Positions 56,080 through 64,000 of a stretch of 64,000 nt of DNA are shown piece after piece. Within the stretch, counting starts at the first letter, position 1, and the number at the start of each line of letters is the position of its first letter. Under the pieces are notes generated by a model. It saw only the letters and a program-made list of their open reading frames with translations, had not been told where the DNA came from and made no database searches. This stretch comes from Candidatus Sulfotelmatobacter sp. Lineage in GTDB: Bacteria > Acidobacteriota > Terriglobia > Terriglobales > Acidobacteriaceae. Where the stretch lies: positions 40,156 through 104,155 of the forward strand of contig JAOAPI010000056.1 of NCBI GenBank assembly GCA_025462865.1, given 5' to 3'. The position numbers and the translations under genes were made by a program.

Positions 56080-58809
56080 TTGGCATTACTGCGGCGTCAT
56101 GTCCTTAAGTATTTTGTGAAATTGGTGGTCTTAGTTTTTCTGGCGCTGCCCGGTGCGTGGGGGCACGCGTCCGTTGCCTTTTGGCCTCAGGCTGCACCGG
56201 GCACGGACGCAATATCTATTGTGCCTGGGGCAGGCTCATCGCAGCAGGGTTCGACGCTACAAATTCCGCAGACCACCCCGCAGAATCCACCTCCACCTCC
56301 CGAAGCGAATCCTAAGCCGCCGGAACAGAAGCCAGAACCGTCCCCGCAAAATCCGGCACCCTCGGCCCAGTTGCCGGAGCCGGCCATTAAGAATCCGGAA
56401 GTAAAGCCGGCGCCAAGGCCAGCGGTGGCGCCGCCCTCTCTGACCATTCCGCGCTTGAGCCGACCGCCTACCTTGGACGACTTTTCAGCGATGAAGCCCG
56501 AAGGCGAGATCGCGCAGCAGATGACGAAGGTGACGGGCTTTGTTCAGCGCAATCCGCACGATGGCGAGAAAAGCTCCGAGGACACCGAAGCCTATCTCAG
56601 CTATGACCAGAAAAACCTGTACGTCGTGTTCGTATGCTTCGATGATCCGAAGAAAGTGCGGGCTCGGCTGTCGCGGCGGGAAGACATTTACGACGACGAC
56701 GAAGTCGAGATCATGCTCGATACTTTTCATGACAGACGGCGCGCCTACGCCTTCCAAACCACTCCGCTCGGAGTTCAATGGGATGCCATCTGGAACGAGG
56801 CGTCGCGCGAAGAAGTCAACGGCAATTTCGATACGTCATTTGACACCGTCTGGGATTCGAAGGGAAAAGTTACCAGCGCAGGCTTTGTGGTCTGGATGTC
56901 CATTCCGTTCAAGAGTCTGCGCTTTCCGGCGGCACAGCAGCAGGAGTGGGGAATCATTCTGTATCGCGGAATCGTGCGCAAGACAGAGGACACGTTCTGG
57001 CCGCAGATTTCCTACAAAGTATCGGGCCGGCTTGGGCAAGCCGCGACACTTCGTGGGCTGGAGGGGATTTCGCCGGGCCGAAGCATCGAACTGATTCCGT
57101 ATGGGGTGATGCGGGGCTTCCGCGCGCTGGATAGCCGGGATCCAAACAATCCATTTTTTCAACATGCGAACGTTCAAGGCCAGCCTGGCATGGATGCAAA
57201 GTTCGTGATTCATGATCACTTTGTGCTGGACATGACGGCGAATCCTGACTTCAGCCAAGTCGAGTCGGAAGATCCTCAGATTACGGTGAACCAGCGCTTC
57301 GAAGTCTATTTCCCCGAGAAGCGCCCGTTCTTTCTGGAGAACGAAGATTACTTCCGCACGCCACTGGATTTATTTTTCACCCGCAATATTCAAGACCCTT
57401 CGGCAGGAATTCGACTGACAGGCAAGACGGGGCCGTATTCGGTGGGGCTGATGGCCACCGACGACCGCGCTCCAGGGCAGGCAGTCGCACCCTATTTTCC
57501 ACTTTCCAGCACGCGGTCTTACTTCACCATTGCGCGAGTGAGCCGGGACATTTTCAAGCAGTCGAGCGTGGGAGCTCTCTATACAGATTGGGAATGTCCG
57601 ACAACGGGAGAATATAACCGGGTGGGCGGGGTGGATACGCGGCTGAAGTTCAATGCCAACTGGAGTCTGGACGGGCAGGCCGTGGTAAGTTCGAGCAACT
57701 TGGCAGGCAATTTCTTTTCCCCCACATACTCCGGCAACAATTGCGAGACCAACCTGTTTCCGTTTGATTCGGGCAATATGGGGAAAGGCAATTACTATGC
57801 CGGCCCTGCCGACAAGCTCGACTTGAAACGCGAGGGATTGCACTTTTCCTACGAAGGAATTTACGACGACATCAGTCCAGGATTTGTGACGATGCCCGGA
57901 TTCGTGAACCGGGTCGACATTCGCGAACTCTACCAGATCATCGACTACCGTTTTCGTCCGAAGAAGGGATGGATCGTCGATTGGGGGCCGTCGCTAAACC
58001 AGCGGTATGTATTCGACCACGAAGGCAATCGCCTGGATACGGACTATAACCCCTACCTCGCAATTCAAGGGCGCGGTCAGACGGTAATCTATTTGTTTCC
58101 GTATGAAGAGTTCAGGGAGCGGCTCAGACCGCAGGATTTCGCTTATCTGGGACTGGCGGTGAATCAGAATCAGGATTATCACGAACACCGCAGCGGAGCT
58201 TTGTTCCAAACAGGCTACTTCAAGAAGGCCACACTGGGGGCAAGCTACTATTGGGGCGATGGGGTGAACTTCGTGCCCGCGGAGAACGCGCTGCCGCAAT
58301 CCCTTTTATCTCGGTTGGATACGGGCACTGCGACGCTGGCGGTGCGTCCCATGAAGCCCTTGAAAATTGAAAACAGCTATCTGTTCGAACGATTGCGGGC
58401 GACCGATAGAGAATACTTTCTGTCGCTCGCGCAGAACCCTGGAGCTCCCATTGGGAAGGGCATCTTCAGCAACCACATTCTGCGCAGCAAGTGGAACTGG
58501 CAGTTCACGCCTCAACTTTCCCTGCGCTTGATCCTGCAGTACAACTCAGTTCTGGCAAACACGCCGGGCAATACGTTTTATCCTTATACCTACCTGCCGA
58601 CGCAGAAACAGTTCAACGCCGACTTTCTGGTGACGTATCTGGTCCATCCTGGCACCGCGGTTTATGTTGGCTACAACAGCGATGTGCAGAATCTGGACCA
58701 TTCATTGGCTGAAGATCCCGCAGGACTGGCGGGCCTGCGCAGGTCCAGGGGATATCTCAATGACAGCCGTCAATTCTTCGTGAAAGTGTCGTACCAGTTC
58801 CGCTTCTGA
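56080..58809 (+). CDS. DUF5916-type outer-membrane protein with N-terminal carbohydrate-binding-like domain
   Basis: A 909-residue protein. The TTG at 56080 is chosen (GAGGGAG site eight bases upstream) and gives a signal peptide (LKYFVKLVVLVFLALPGAWG); the frame extends to 56026. A Pro-rich linker (residues about 60-115) leads to a CBM9-like beta-sandwich (LYVVFVCFDDPKKVRARLSR, EIMLDTFHDRRRAYAF). The rest is DUF5916 (FSQVESEDPQITVNQRFEVY, FPEKRPFFLENEDYF) and looks like a beta-barrel, ending in YQFRF with an aromatic last residue. Typical of Acidobacteria and Bacteroidetes; role unknown. Confidence 0.85.
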   Translation: MALLRRHVLKYFVKLVVLVFLALPGAWGHASVAFWPQAAPGTDAISIVPGAGSSQQGSTLQIPQTTPQNPPPPPEANPKPPEQKPEPSPQNPAPSAQLPEPAIKNPEVKPAPRPAVAPPSLTIPRLSRPPTLDDFSAMKPEGEIAQQMTKVTGFVQRNPHDGEKSSEDTEAYLSYDQKNLYVVFVCFDDPKKVRARLSRREDIYDDDEVEIMLDTFHDRRRAYAFQTTPLGVQWDAIWNEASREEVNGNFDTSFDTVWDSKGKVTSAGFVVWMSIPFKSLRFPAAQQQEWGIILYRGIVRKTEDTFWPQISYKVSGRLGQAATLRGLEGISPGRSIELIPYGVMRGFRALDSRDPNNPFFQHANVQGQPGMDAKFVIHDHFVLDMTANPDFSQVESEDPQITVNQRFEVYFPEKRPFFLENEDYFRTPLDLFFTRNIQDPSAGIRLTGKTGPYSVGLMATDDRAPGQAVAPYFPLSSTRSYFTIARVSRDIFKQSSVGALYTDWECPTTGEYNRVGGVDTRLKFNANWSLDGQAVVSSSNLAGNFFSPTYSGNNCETNLFPFDSGNMGKGNYYAGPADKLDLKREGLHFSYEGIYDDISPGFVTMPGFVNRVDIRELYQIIDYRFRPKKGWIVDWGPSLNQRYVFDHEGNRLDTDYNPYLAIQGRGQTVIYLFPYEEFRERLRPQDFAYLGLAVNQNQDYHEHRSGALFQTGYFKKATLGASYYWGDGVNFVPAENALPQSLLSRLDTGTATLAVRPMKPLKIENSYLFERLRATDREYFLSLAQNPGAPIGKGIFSNHILRSKWNWQFTPQLSLRLILQYNSVLANTPGNTFYPYTYLPTQKQFNADFLVTYLVHPGTAVYVGYNSDVQNLDHSLAEDPAGLAGLRRSRGYLNDSRQFFVKVSYQFRF

Positions 58810-58883
58810 GGCCGTGACGCCTGCCGTTGCTGAATCCCCAAGCCTTCCGGTAGAATCTAAGGATTCGTATCGAGGTCCAAACC

Positions 58884-59114
58884 ATGAAAGCAGCTATTCA
58901 TCCCGCTTACAACGACATTCGCGTGCATTGCGCGTGCGGCAATGCATTTCTTACGCGGTCCACTCATAAAGGCGATATTAGCGTTGAAATTTGCTCAGCA
59001 TGCCATCCTTTCTTTACCGGCAAGCAGAAGCTTATGGACACCGCCGGACGCGTGGAGCGCTTCCGCCGCAAATATGCCAAGAACGCGCCCGCTCCTGAGC
59101 CGGCGAAGAAGTAA
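58884..59114 (+). CDS. rpmE: Ribosomal protein bL31
   Basis: A 76-residue L31 with the zinc Cys of the C+ form: CACGNAF near residue 16 and [14 protein letters not shown]. The start ([12 protein letters not shown]) has a nearby GGT-type leader only. It is separated by 100 bp from dusB. Confidence 0.96.
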   Translation: MKAAIHPAYNDIRVHCACGNAFLTRSTHKGDISVEICSACHPFFTGKQKLMDTAGRVERFRRKYAKNAPAPEPAKK

Positions 59115-59214
59115 GCCCTTCGCCACGGATTGCGCGGATTAACACGGATACACCAAAATTGAGCCCTCGCGGATGCGGGGGCTTTTATTTTGCAAGGCCA
59201 AGTAGAATAAGACT

Positions 59215-60432
59215 GTGAAGAAGTTTTGGGACAATTCGGGCGGAGAAAGGTCGGGGGCGGACACTCTGGTCCTTCAGGCAGCGCCACGGAAGCCTGTGCC
59301 CGAGAGCCTTTACATCGGTAGTGTCCGAATCTCTCCTGCCACGGTGCTGGCGCCGATGGCCGGCGTTACCGATACGGTCTTTCGCCGCTTCATCCGAAAC
59401 CTAGGCGGCTGCGGGCTGATCATGACCGAGTTCACTTCGGCCGACGGAGTGCTCCGCAAGAAAGACCAGAAGGCCAAGCGCTATCTTCACTTTTACGAAG
59501 ACGAACATCCCATCTCGGCGCAGCTTTTTGGCAGCGATCCGAATGTGATGGCCGAAGCTGCGCGCCTGGTAGAAGGCCTCGGCTTCGACCTGGTGGATTT
59601 GAATCTCGGTTGTCCGGCGAAGAAAGTCGTGAAGTGCAACGGGGGTTCCGGGTTGCTGCGCGATCTACCGGCAATTGGAAGAATTTTCGAAGCGGTACGC
59701 GCTGCCGTCAAGATTCCTTTTACTGTGAAGTTTCGAGCGGGCTGGAGTGATGATGAGATTGTCTGCGTGGAACTGGCGCGCATGGCCGAATCATGCGGGC
59801 TGGCCGCGGTCGCGCTTCACGCCCGGACGCGCGAGCAAGGGTATAGCGGCCAAGCTCGTTGGGAGTGGATCGCAGCGGTAAAGGATGCCGTAAAGATTCC
59901 GGTGATTGGAAACGGCGACATCCGCAATCCCGAAGACGCGTGCGCCATGGTTACGCAGACGGGCTGCGATGCGGTGATGATCGGGCGCACAGCGCCATCG
60001 AACCCGTGGATCTTCCGGCAGATTGAGCAGTATTGCGCACACGCAGGGGCGGACGCGTTCGTCCGCCCCGTCGAGCAAAGCTCGACGCGGTTTGAAGGCA
60101 CCGGTGAATGCCCCACATGGCCTTCGCCCACCCCGGACGAATGCGTCCGGGGCCACGTAGAAACGGCGAAGCTGTCCTACGACGAGCCCAGCGAAGCCGA
60201 CCGCTACCAGATGATCCGCACCTACTTCCAGATGCTGATTGAAGAGGAACTCCCCGATGCCGTTGGGAAGATGAAACAGTTCGCCTCGTGGTTCACTCAT
60301 GGCGTTCCGGGCGGAGCGGGGCTTCGCAAGGCGATCTACGAATCGAAAAGTTCGGTGGAGATTCTGGTACGGGTGGAAGAATTCTTCGAAGCAAGATTGT
60401 GTGGCGCGGGCGCCCTCGCCCGCGATGGCTAA
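59215..60432 (+). CDS. dusB: tRNA-dihydrouridine synthase (Dus), with in-frame repeat insertion
   Basis: A 405-residue FMN enzyme that reduces uridine in tRNA. Motifs: LAPMAGVTDTVFRRF, MTEFTSADG, the catalytic Cys in LNLGCPAKKVVKCNGGSGLL, TVKFRAGW, ALHARTREQGYSG and GRTAPSNPWIFRQI. After this last motif about 45 extra codons interrupt the family alignment before YDEPSEADRYQMIRTYF. The insertion is built from three GC-rich palindromes (see repeat at 60046-60152), all in frame. The last codons (LCGAGALARDG) are also made of a palindrome (60405-60424). GTG start. Confidence 0.93.
   Translation: MKKFWDNSGGERSGADTLVLQAAPRKPVPESLYIGSVRISPATVLAPMAGVTDTVFRRFIRNLGGCGLIMTEFTSADGVLRKKDQKAKRYLHFYEDEHPISAQLFGSDPNVMAEAARLVEGLGFDLVDLNLGCPAKKVVKCNGGSGLLRDLPAIGRIFEAVRAAVKIPFTVKFRAGWSDDEIVCVELARMAESCGLAAVALHARTREQGYSGQARWEWIAAVKDAVKIPVIGNGDIRNPEDACAMVTQTGCDAVMIGRTAPSNPWIFRQIEQYCAHAGADAFVRPVEQSSTRFEGTGECPTWPSPTPDECVRGHVETAKLSYDEPSEADRYQMIRTYFQMLIEEELPDAVGKMKQFASWFTHGVPGGAGLRKAIYESKSSVEILVRVEEFFEARLCGAGALARDG
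60046..60152. repeat. Palindrome cluster inserted in frame in dusB
   Basis: Three inverted repeats: GGGGCGGAC-GCGTTC-GTCCGCCCC (60046-60069), CGTCGAGC-AAA-GCTCGACG (60069-60087) and CCCCGGACG-AATG-CGTCCGGGG (60131-60152). They encode residues that are absent from ordinary Dus proteins, without a stop or frameshift. Confidence 0.75.
60405..60424. repeat. CGCGGGCG-CCCT-CGCCCGCG palindrome at the dusB 3' end
   Basis: It shares 18 bases with the palindrome after gyrA (1185-1202). It supplies the last dusB codons. Confidence 0.7.
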
Positions 60433-60453
60433 GCCACGACACTCGGATGGACG

Positions 60454-61413
60454 TTAAACTTCTTTCGCGACCATTTTCCCCAACCCATCCTTCTCCACAT
60501 ACGCCCAAGGCATTTTCGGATCATGCGTAAATACCGTCAACCACTTCTCCGCAATCGCCTTCGCATAGTACTGCTTCTTGCTCTCGATCGTCTGCAGCGG
60601 GTAAAGATCGAAGCCCATGCCCCAGGTGAGATCGATGTGCGCGGTGGTTGGGATAAGGTCGGAGATGTAACAGGCTATCGCGGGGGCTAAAGCCCCAGTT
60701 CCTTTTTCCGATTCTGACGGCGCGGCTGGAAGCCGCGCCCTTTCAAAGCCAGTGTCATGCGGCACGGCTGGAGCCGTACCCTTCCCGGTCGTGTTTTTCC
60801 CCGGCCGACCGTCCACGATCACGGCTTGCATGTTCGCGGTGTGGCCGGGGAATGTTTTCACCGTGATGCCGGGGACGATTTCCTCGCCTCCTTTGAGCAA
60901 GGTCATCTGCCCGCTCTCGACGAGCGGATCGTAATTGTCGGAAATGTAACTGATGGAGTCGCGCTCACTGGGCTTGCGCGCGTATTGCCATTCGCCTTCC
61001 GGGGCGTAATATTTCGCGCGCGGAAATGTAGGGACGATCCTGCCATTTTTATCGCGGATCGTATTCCATCCGCAATGGTCGAAGTGGAGATGGGTGTTGA
61101 TGACGATATCGATGTCTTCGGGCGCTACGCCGCCGGCGGAGAGATTGGAGAGAAGTCTCGCGGGCTGTCCGTAGAATTTAACCATACGCTCAGAGAGCTT
61201 GTTGCCCATGCCAGTTTCGACCAGCACGTTTTTCTTCCCGGTGCGAATGAGAAGAGAGTTCAGTCCGGACTGCACGTAATTCTTTTCATCCGCCGCCGCT
61301 TTGCGCGACCACATGATCTTGGGGATCACACCGAAAAATGCGCCGCCGTCGAGTTGGTAGGTTCCGTCAGAGAAAATGCTGAGTTCAAAGTCGCCTAGAG
61401 TGAGGCTGGGCAT
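60454..61413 (-). CDS. MBL-fold metallohydrolase with in-frame repeat insertion
   Basis: A 319-residue metallo-beta-lactamase-fold protein. The metal motif is NTHLHFDHCGWN (HxHxDH); later ligands are in TFPGHTANMQAVIVDG and SDLIPTTAHIDLTWG. It resembles lactonase or quorum-quenching-like hydrolases of the AttM/AiiA group in layout (activity unknown). Between VDGRPGKNT and ACYISDL about 35 codons are made of GC-rich palindromes (60683-60780) and do not look like protein. The ATG at 61413 is used; the frame opens a little further upstream. Confidence 0.85.
   Translation of the reverse strand: MPSLTLGDFELSIFSDGTYQLDGGAFFGVIPKIMWSRKAAADEKNYVQSGLNSLLIRTGKKNVLVETGMGNKLSERMVKFYGQPARLLSNLSAGGVAPEDIDIVINTHLHFDHCGWNTIRDKNGRIVPTFPRAKYYAPEGEWQYARKPSERDSISYISDNYDPLVESGQMTLLKGGEEIVPGITVKTFPGHTANMQAVIVDGRPGKNTTGKGTAPAVPHDTGFERARLPAAPSESEKGTGALAPAIACYISDLIPTTAHIDLTWGMGFDLYPLQTIESKKQYYAKAIAEKWLTVFTHDPKMPWAYVEKDGLGKMVAKEV
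60683..60780. repeat. Palindrome cluster inserted in frame in an MBL-fold gene
   Basis: GGGGCT-AA-AGCCCC (60683-60696), GGCGCGGCT-GGA-AGCCGCGCC (60719-60739) and GGCACGGCT-GG-AGCCGTACC (60761-60780). Same kind as the clusters around the nuclease gene at 37178. Confidence 0.75.
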
Positions 61414-61531
61414 GGAGTAAGTTTGCCACAAGCACCAGAAACTTATGGCTGCGGATTTACACGGATCGTCACGGATTTTGCAATTCTTAGATTTATCCGT
61501 GTGAATCCGTGTTGATCTGTGGCCAAATATC

Positions 61532-64000
61532 TTACCGCTTTGCTTTTGCCGGTTCTTTCTCGCCGACGCGTTTGCTGACTTCGAATTTCATCTTGCCTGC
61601 TTTCTTGTCAGCATCGACCACGATGTGGTCGCCGTGAAGAATCTCTCCATCCAGAATCTTGAGAGCTAGTGGATCCTGAATGAGTTTCTGAATGGCGCGC
61701 TTCAGAGGACGAGCTCCGAAGTTGGCGTCGTAACCTTGCGCGAACAGCAGTTCTTTGGCGGCGTCGGTAAGCTCGATCGAGATTTTGCGATCGGCGAGCA
61801 ACCGGCGCACATCCTCAAGGCGCAACTCAATGATCTTCACCAACTGTTCCTTGCCGAGCGGACGGAAGACAATAATGTCATCGACGCGATTCAGAAATTC
61901 CGGCCGGAAGTGACCGTGCAGCGCGTTCATTACCTGTTCGCTGGCCTTTTCGAAATCTTCCGGCGTACGCAGGTTCTCGGCTTGCAGGTAACTGGAGCCG
62001 AGATTCGACGTCATGATCAGGATTGTGTTCTTGAAGTCGACGACCCGGCCTTTACCGTCGGTGAGACGGCCGTCGTCCATGATCTGCAGAAGAATGTTGA
62101 AAACGTCGGGATGCGCTTTCTCAATTTCGTCGAAGAGCACCACGGCATAAGGATGGCGGCGGACTTGCTCGGTGAGCTGGCCACCTTCTTCGTAACCGAC
62201 ATAACCTGGAGGCGCGCCAATCAAGCGGGCGACCGAATGCTTCTCCATGTATTCGGACATATCGATGCGAAGCAGAGAACGCTCGTCATCGAACAAAAAT
62301 TCGGCAAGGGCGCGCGCGAGTTCGGTTTTACCGACGCCGGTTGGTCCGAGAAAAATGAACGAACCGATGGGGCGCTTGGGATCGCTGAGGCCGGCGCGAG
62401 AGCGGCGGATAGCGTTGGCGACGCGCTCCAGAGCCGGATCCTGGCCGACGACGCGCTGCCGCAGCCGCTCCTCCATGGTGACCAGTTTCTTCACTTCGCC
62501 TTCGAGCATCTTCGAGACCGGAATGCCGGTCCACTTGGAAACGATGCGGGCGATATCTTCTTCGTCGACTTCTTCCTTCAGCATGCGCGTGCCGCCCTGG
62601 TTCTCCATCTGGGCGCTGAGCTTGGCCAAGTCGGCCTCAGCCTGGCGAATGAGGCTGTACCGAATCTCGGCGACCCGTTGCAGGTCGCCTTTGCGCTCTT
62701 CGGCCTGCTCTTCAATTTTCAGCTTCTCGATTCTTTCTTTCAGCTCGCGAACGCGCGCGATCAACTCCTTTTCTTTTTTCCAGTTCGCCTTCAGCGTATT
62801 GGCTTTTTCGCGAATTTCGGCGAGTTCCCGGTCGATGATGGCGAGGCGTTCTTTTGAATTCGGGTCATCTTCTTTTTTCAAAGCCTGCTTTTCGATTTCG
62901 AGCTGAGTGGCGCGCCGTTCGAGCTGATCGATGTCCGTAGGAAGGGAATCGATCTGGATACGAATGGAAGCGGCCGCTTCGTCGACCAGGTCGATGGCCT
63001 TATCCGGCAGAAATCGGTCCGAAATATAACGGTGCGATAGCGTGGCCGCGGCCACAATCGCGGAATCTTTGATGCGCACGCCGTGATGCACCTCGTAACG
63101 TTCTTTCAGGCCGCGAAGGATTGCGATGGTGTCTTCGACATTGGGCTCGCCGACGAAAACAATTTGGAATCGGCGTTCGAGAGCCGCATCTTTCTCGATG
63201 TACTTACGGTATTCGTTGAGCGTCGTTGCGCCGATGGCGCGCAACTCTCCGCGAGCCAGCGCGGGTTTGAGCATGTTCGAAGCATCGATGGCGCCTTCGC
63301 TGGCGCCAGCGCCGACCAGAGTATGCAGCTCATCAATGAAGAGAACGATCTGACCCTGGGAGTCTTCAATTTCCTTGAGGACGGCCTTGAGGCGGTCTTC
63401 AAATTCCCCCCGATATTTTGCTCCGGCCAGCATGGCGCCAAGATCGAGCGCGACTACGCGCTTATTTTTTAAAACCTCAGGCACGTCCCCCGAAATGATT
63501 CGCTGAGCCAAGCCTTCGACGATGGCTGTCTTGCCAACGCCCGGTTCACCGATGAGCACAGGATTATTTTTCGTGCGCCGGGAAAGAACCTGGACCACAC
63601 GCCGGATTTCTTCGTCCCGCCCGATGACTGGATCTAGCTTGCCGCGGCGAGCCTGCTCCGTCAGGTCGCGGGCGTAGCGCTCGAGCGCTTGATATTTGGC
63701 TTCAGGATTCTGGTCGGTTACTTTCTGTGAGCCGCGCACGGCGATCAGAGCTTTTAGAATTGCGTCGTAGGTCGCGCCGTGACGGGCCATGATCTGCTGT
63801 GCGGCATCCTGCTTGAGGTGCGTGATGGCGAGCAACAGGTGCTCGGTGGAAACGTATTCGTCCTTAAAATTCGCGGCCTCTTTGAAGGCCTGTTCGAGCA
63901 ACTTGTTGGCGGCGCTTGAGAGCGCGGCTTGCGTGGCGTCGCCTGAAACTTTCGGCAGTTTTTCAATCTCGCGATAGAGATCGCTGAGAACCGCCTGTGG
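61532..64000 (-). CDS. clpB: Chaperone ClpB (5' end outside window)
   Basis: 822 residues are visible; the true start lies beyond base 64000, which is within the N-terminal domain ([20 protein letters not shown] at the edge). N-domain, NBD1 ([20 protein letters not shown]), middle coiled coil (about 380-520), NBD2 ([40 protein letters not shown]) are intact. With DnaK it dissolves protein aggregates. Heat-shock control is usual; its promoter is outside the window. Confidence 0.97.
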   Translation of the reverse strand, partial: PQAVLSDLYREIEKLPKVSGDATQAALSSAANKLLEQAFKEAANFKDEYVSTEHLLLAITHLKQDAAQQIMARHGATYDAILKALIAVRGSQKVTDQNPEAKYQALERYARDLTEQARRGKLDPVIGRDEEIRRVVQVLSRRTKNNPVLIGEPGVGKTAIVEGLAQRIISGDVPEVLKNKRVVALDLGAMLAGAKYRGEFEDRLKAVLKEIEDSQGQIVLFIDELHTLVGAGASEGAIDASNMLKPALARGELRAIGATTLNEYRKYIEKDAALERRFQIVFVGEPNVEDTIAILRGLKERYEVHHGVRIKDSAIVAAATLSHRYISDRFLPDKAIDLVDEAAASIRIQIDSLPTDIDQLERRATQLEIEKQALKKEDDPNSKERLAIIDRELAEIREKANTLKANWKKEKELIARVRELKERIEKLKIEEQAEERKGDLQRVAEIRYSLIRQAEADLAKLSAQMENQGGTRMLKEEVDEEDIARIVSKWTGIPVSKMLEGEVKKLVTMEERLRQRVVGQDPALERVANAIRRSRAGLSDPKRPIGSFIFLGPTGVGKTELARALAEFLFDDERSLLRIDMSEYMEKHSVARLIGAPPGYVGYEEGGQLTEQVRRHPYAVVLFDEIEKAHPDVFNILLQIMDDGRLTDGKGRVVDFKNTILIMTSNLGSSYLQAENLRTPEDFEKASEQVMNALHGHFRPEFLNRVDDIIVFRPLGKEQLVKIIELRLEDVRRLLADRKISIELTDAAKELLFAQGYDANFGARPLKRAIQKLIQDPLALKILDGEILHGDHIVVDADKKAGKMKFEVSKRVGEKEPAKAKR

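Overview
The window is about 64 kb of a bacterial chromosome and carries the replication-origin neighbourhood. GC content is moderately high (impression, not computed). The content points to an acidobacterium, probably Terriglobia/Koribacter-like. The signs are many secreted proteins of unfamiliar type, a TonB-dependent receptor with an N-terminal carboxypeptidase-regulatory-like domain, a large Ser/Thr kinase fused to a beta-propeller, HpnH (hopanoid side chain), a DUF5916 outer-membrane protein, TTG/GTG starts, and many short GC-rich palindromes between genes. This placement is inference; no 16S rRNA or search supports it.

Left part (1-20.3 kb): the 3' part of gyrA, then secreted and hypothetical genes, a GbsR/MarR-type regulator, and the partition cluster rsmG-parA-parB (6.8-10.0 kb). 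The partition cluster has three exact 16-bp parS-like palindromes (TGTTCCCRTGGGAACA) and five copies of a separate 22-bp imperfect palindrome. An anti-sigma-antagonist, an OmpA-like coiled-coil protein, a YCF48-like protein, a DUF2911 protein, a receiver domain without its phospho-acceptor Asp and a prolyl oligopeptidase follow.

Origin core (20.4-33.4 kb): jag/khpB, yidC, yidD, rnpA and rpmH run leftward; dnaA and dnaN run rightward. The dnaA-dnaN gap holds DnaA-box-like 9-mers and an AT-rich stretch and is the best candidate oriC. mscL (with a zinc ribbon), hpnH and gyrB follow.

Accessory island (33.4-37.9 kb): directly after gyrB comes a leftward, overlapping three-gene operon (unknown protein, M48-like metalloprotease with a frameshift, Dcd-type dCTP deaminase) with a divergent HTH regulator and TTGTA/TACAA operator palindromes. 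Next comes a lone PD-(D/E)XK nuclease gene bracketed by clusters of palindromic repeats. This is the part of the window most likely to hold an undescribed system.

Right part (37.9-64 kb): a Ser/Thr kinase-propeller, a leftward set with probable copper/thiol-redox function (Cys-rich exported protein, TonB receptor, CusF-like lipoprotein, VKOR), DoxX, a DUF962 protein, a second-type EF-G, an RHS-like protein, a vapBC pair whose toxin apparently starts at CTG, two MBL-fold hydrolases, a secreted phosphoesterase, an Asp-box sialidase-like protein, ruvB, a DMT exporter, a DUF5916 protein, rpmE, dusB and clpB (cut by the window end). Palindromic repeat clusters are inserted in frame in dusB and in its neighbouring MBL-fold gene, and a short repeat lies inside parB. 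No rRNA, tRNA, CRISPR array, transposase or prophage was seen.
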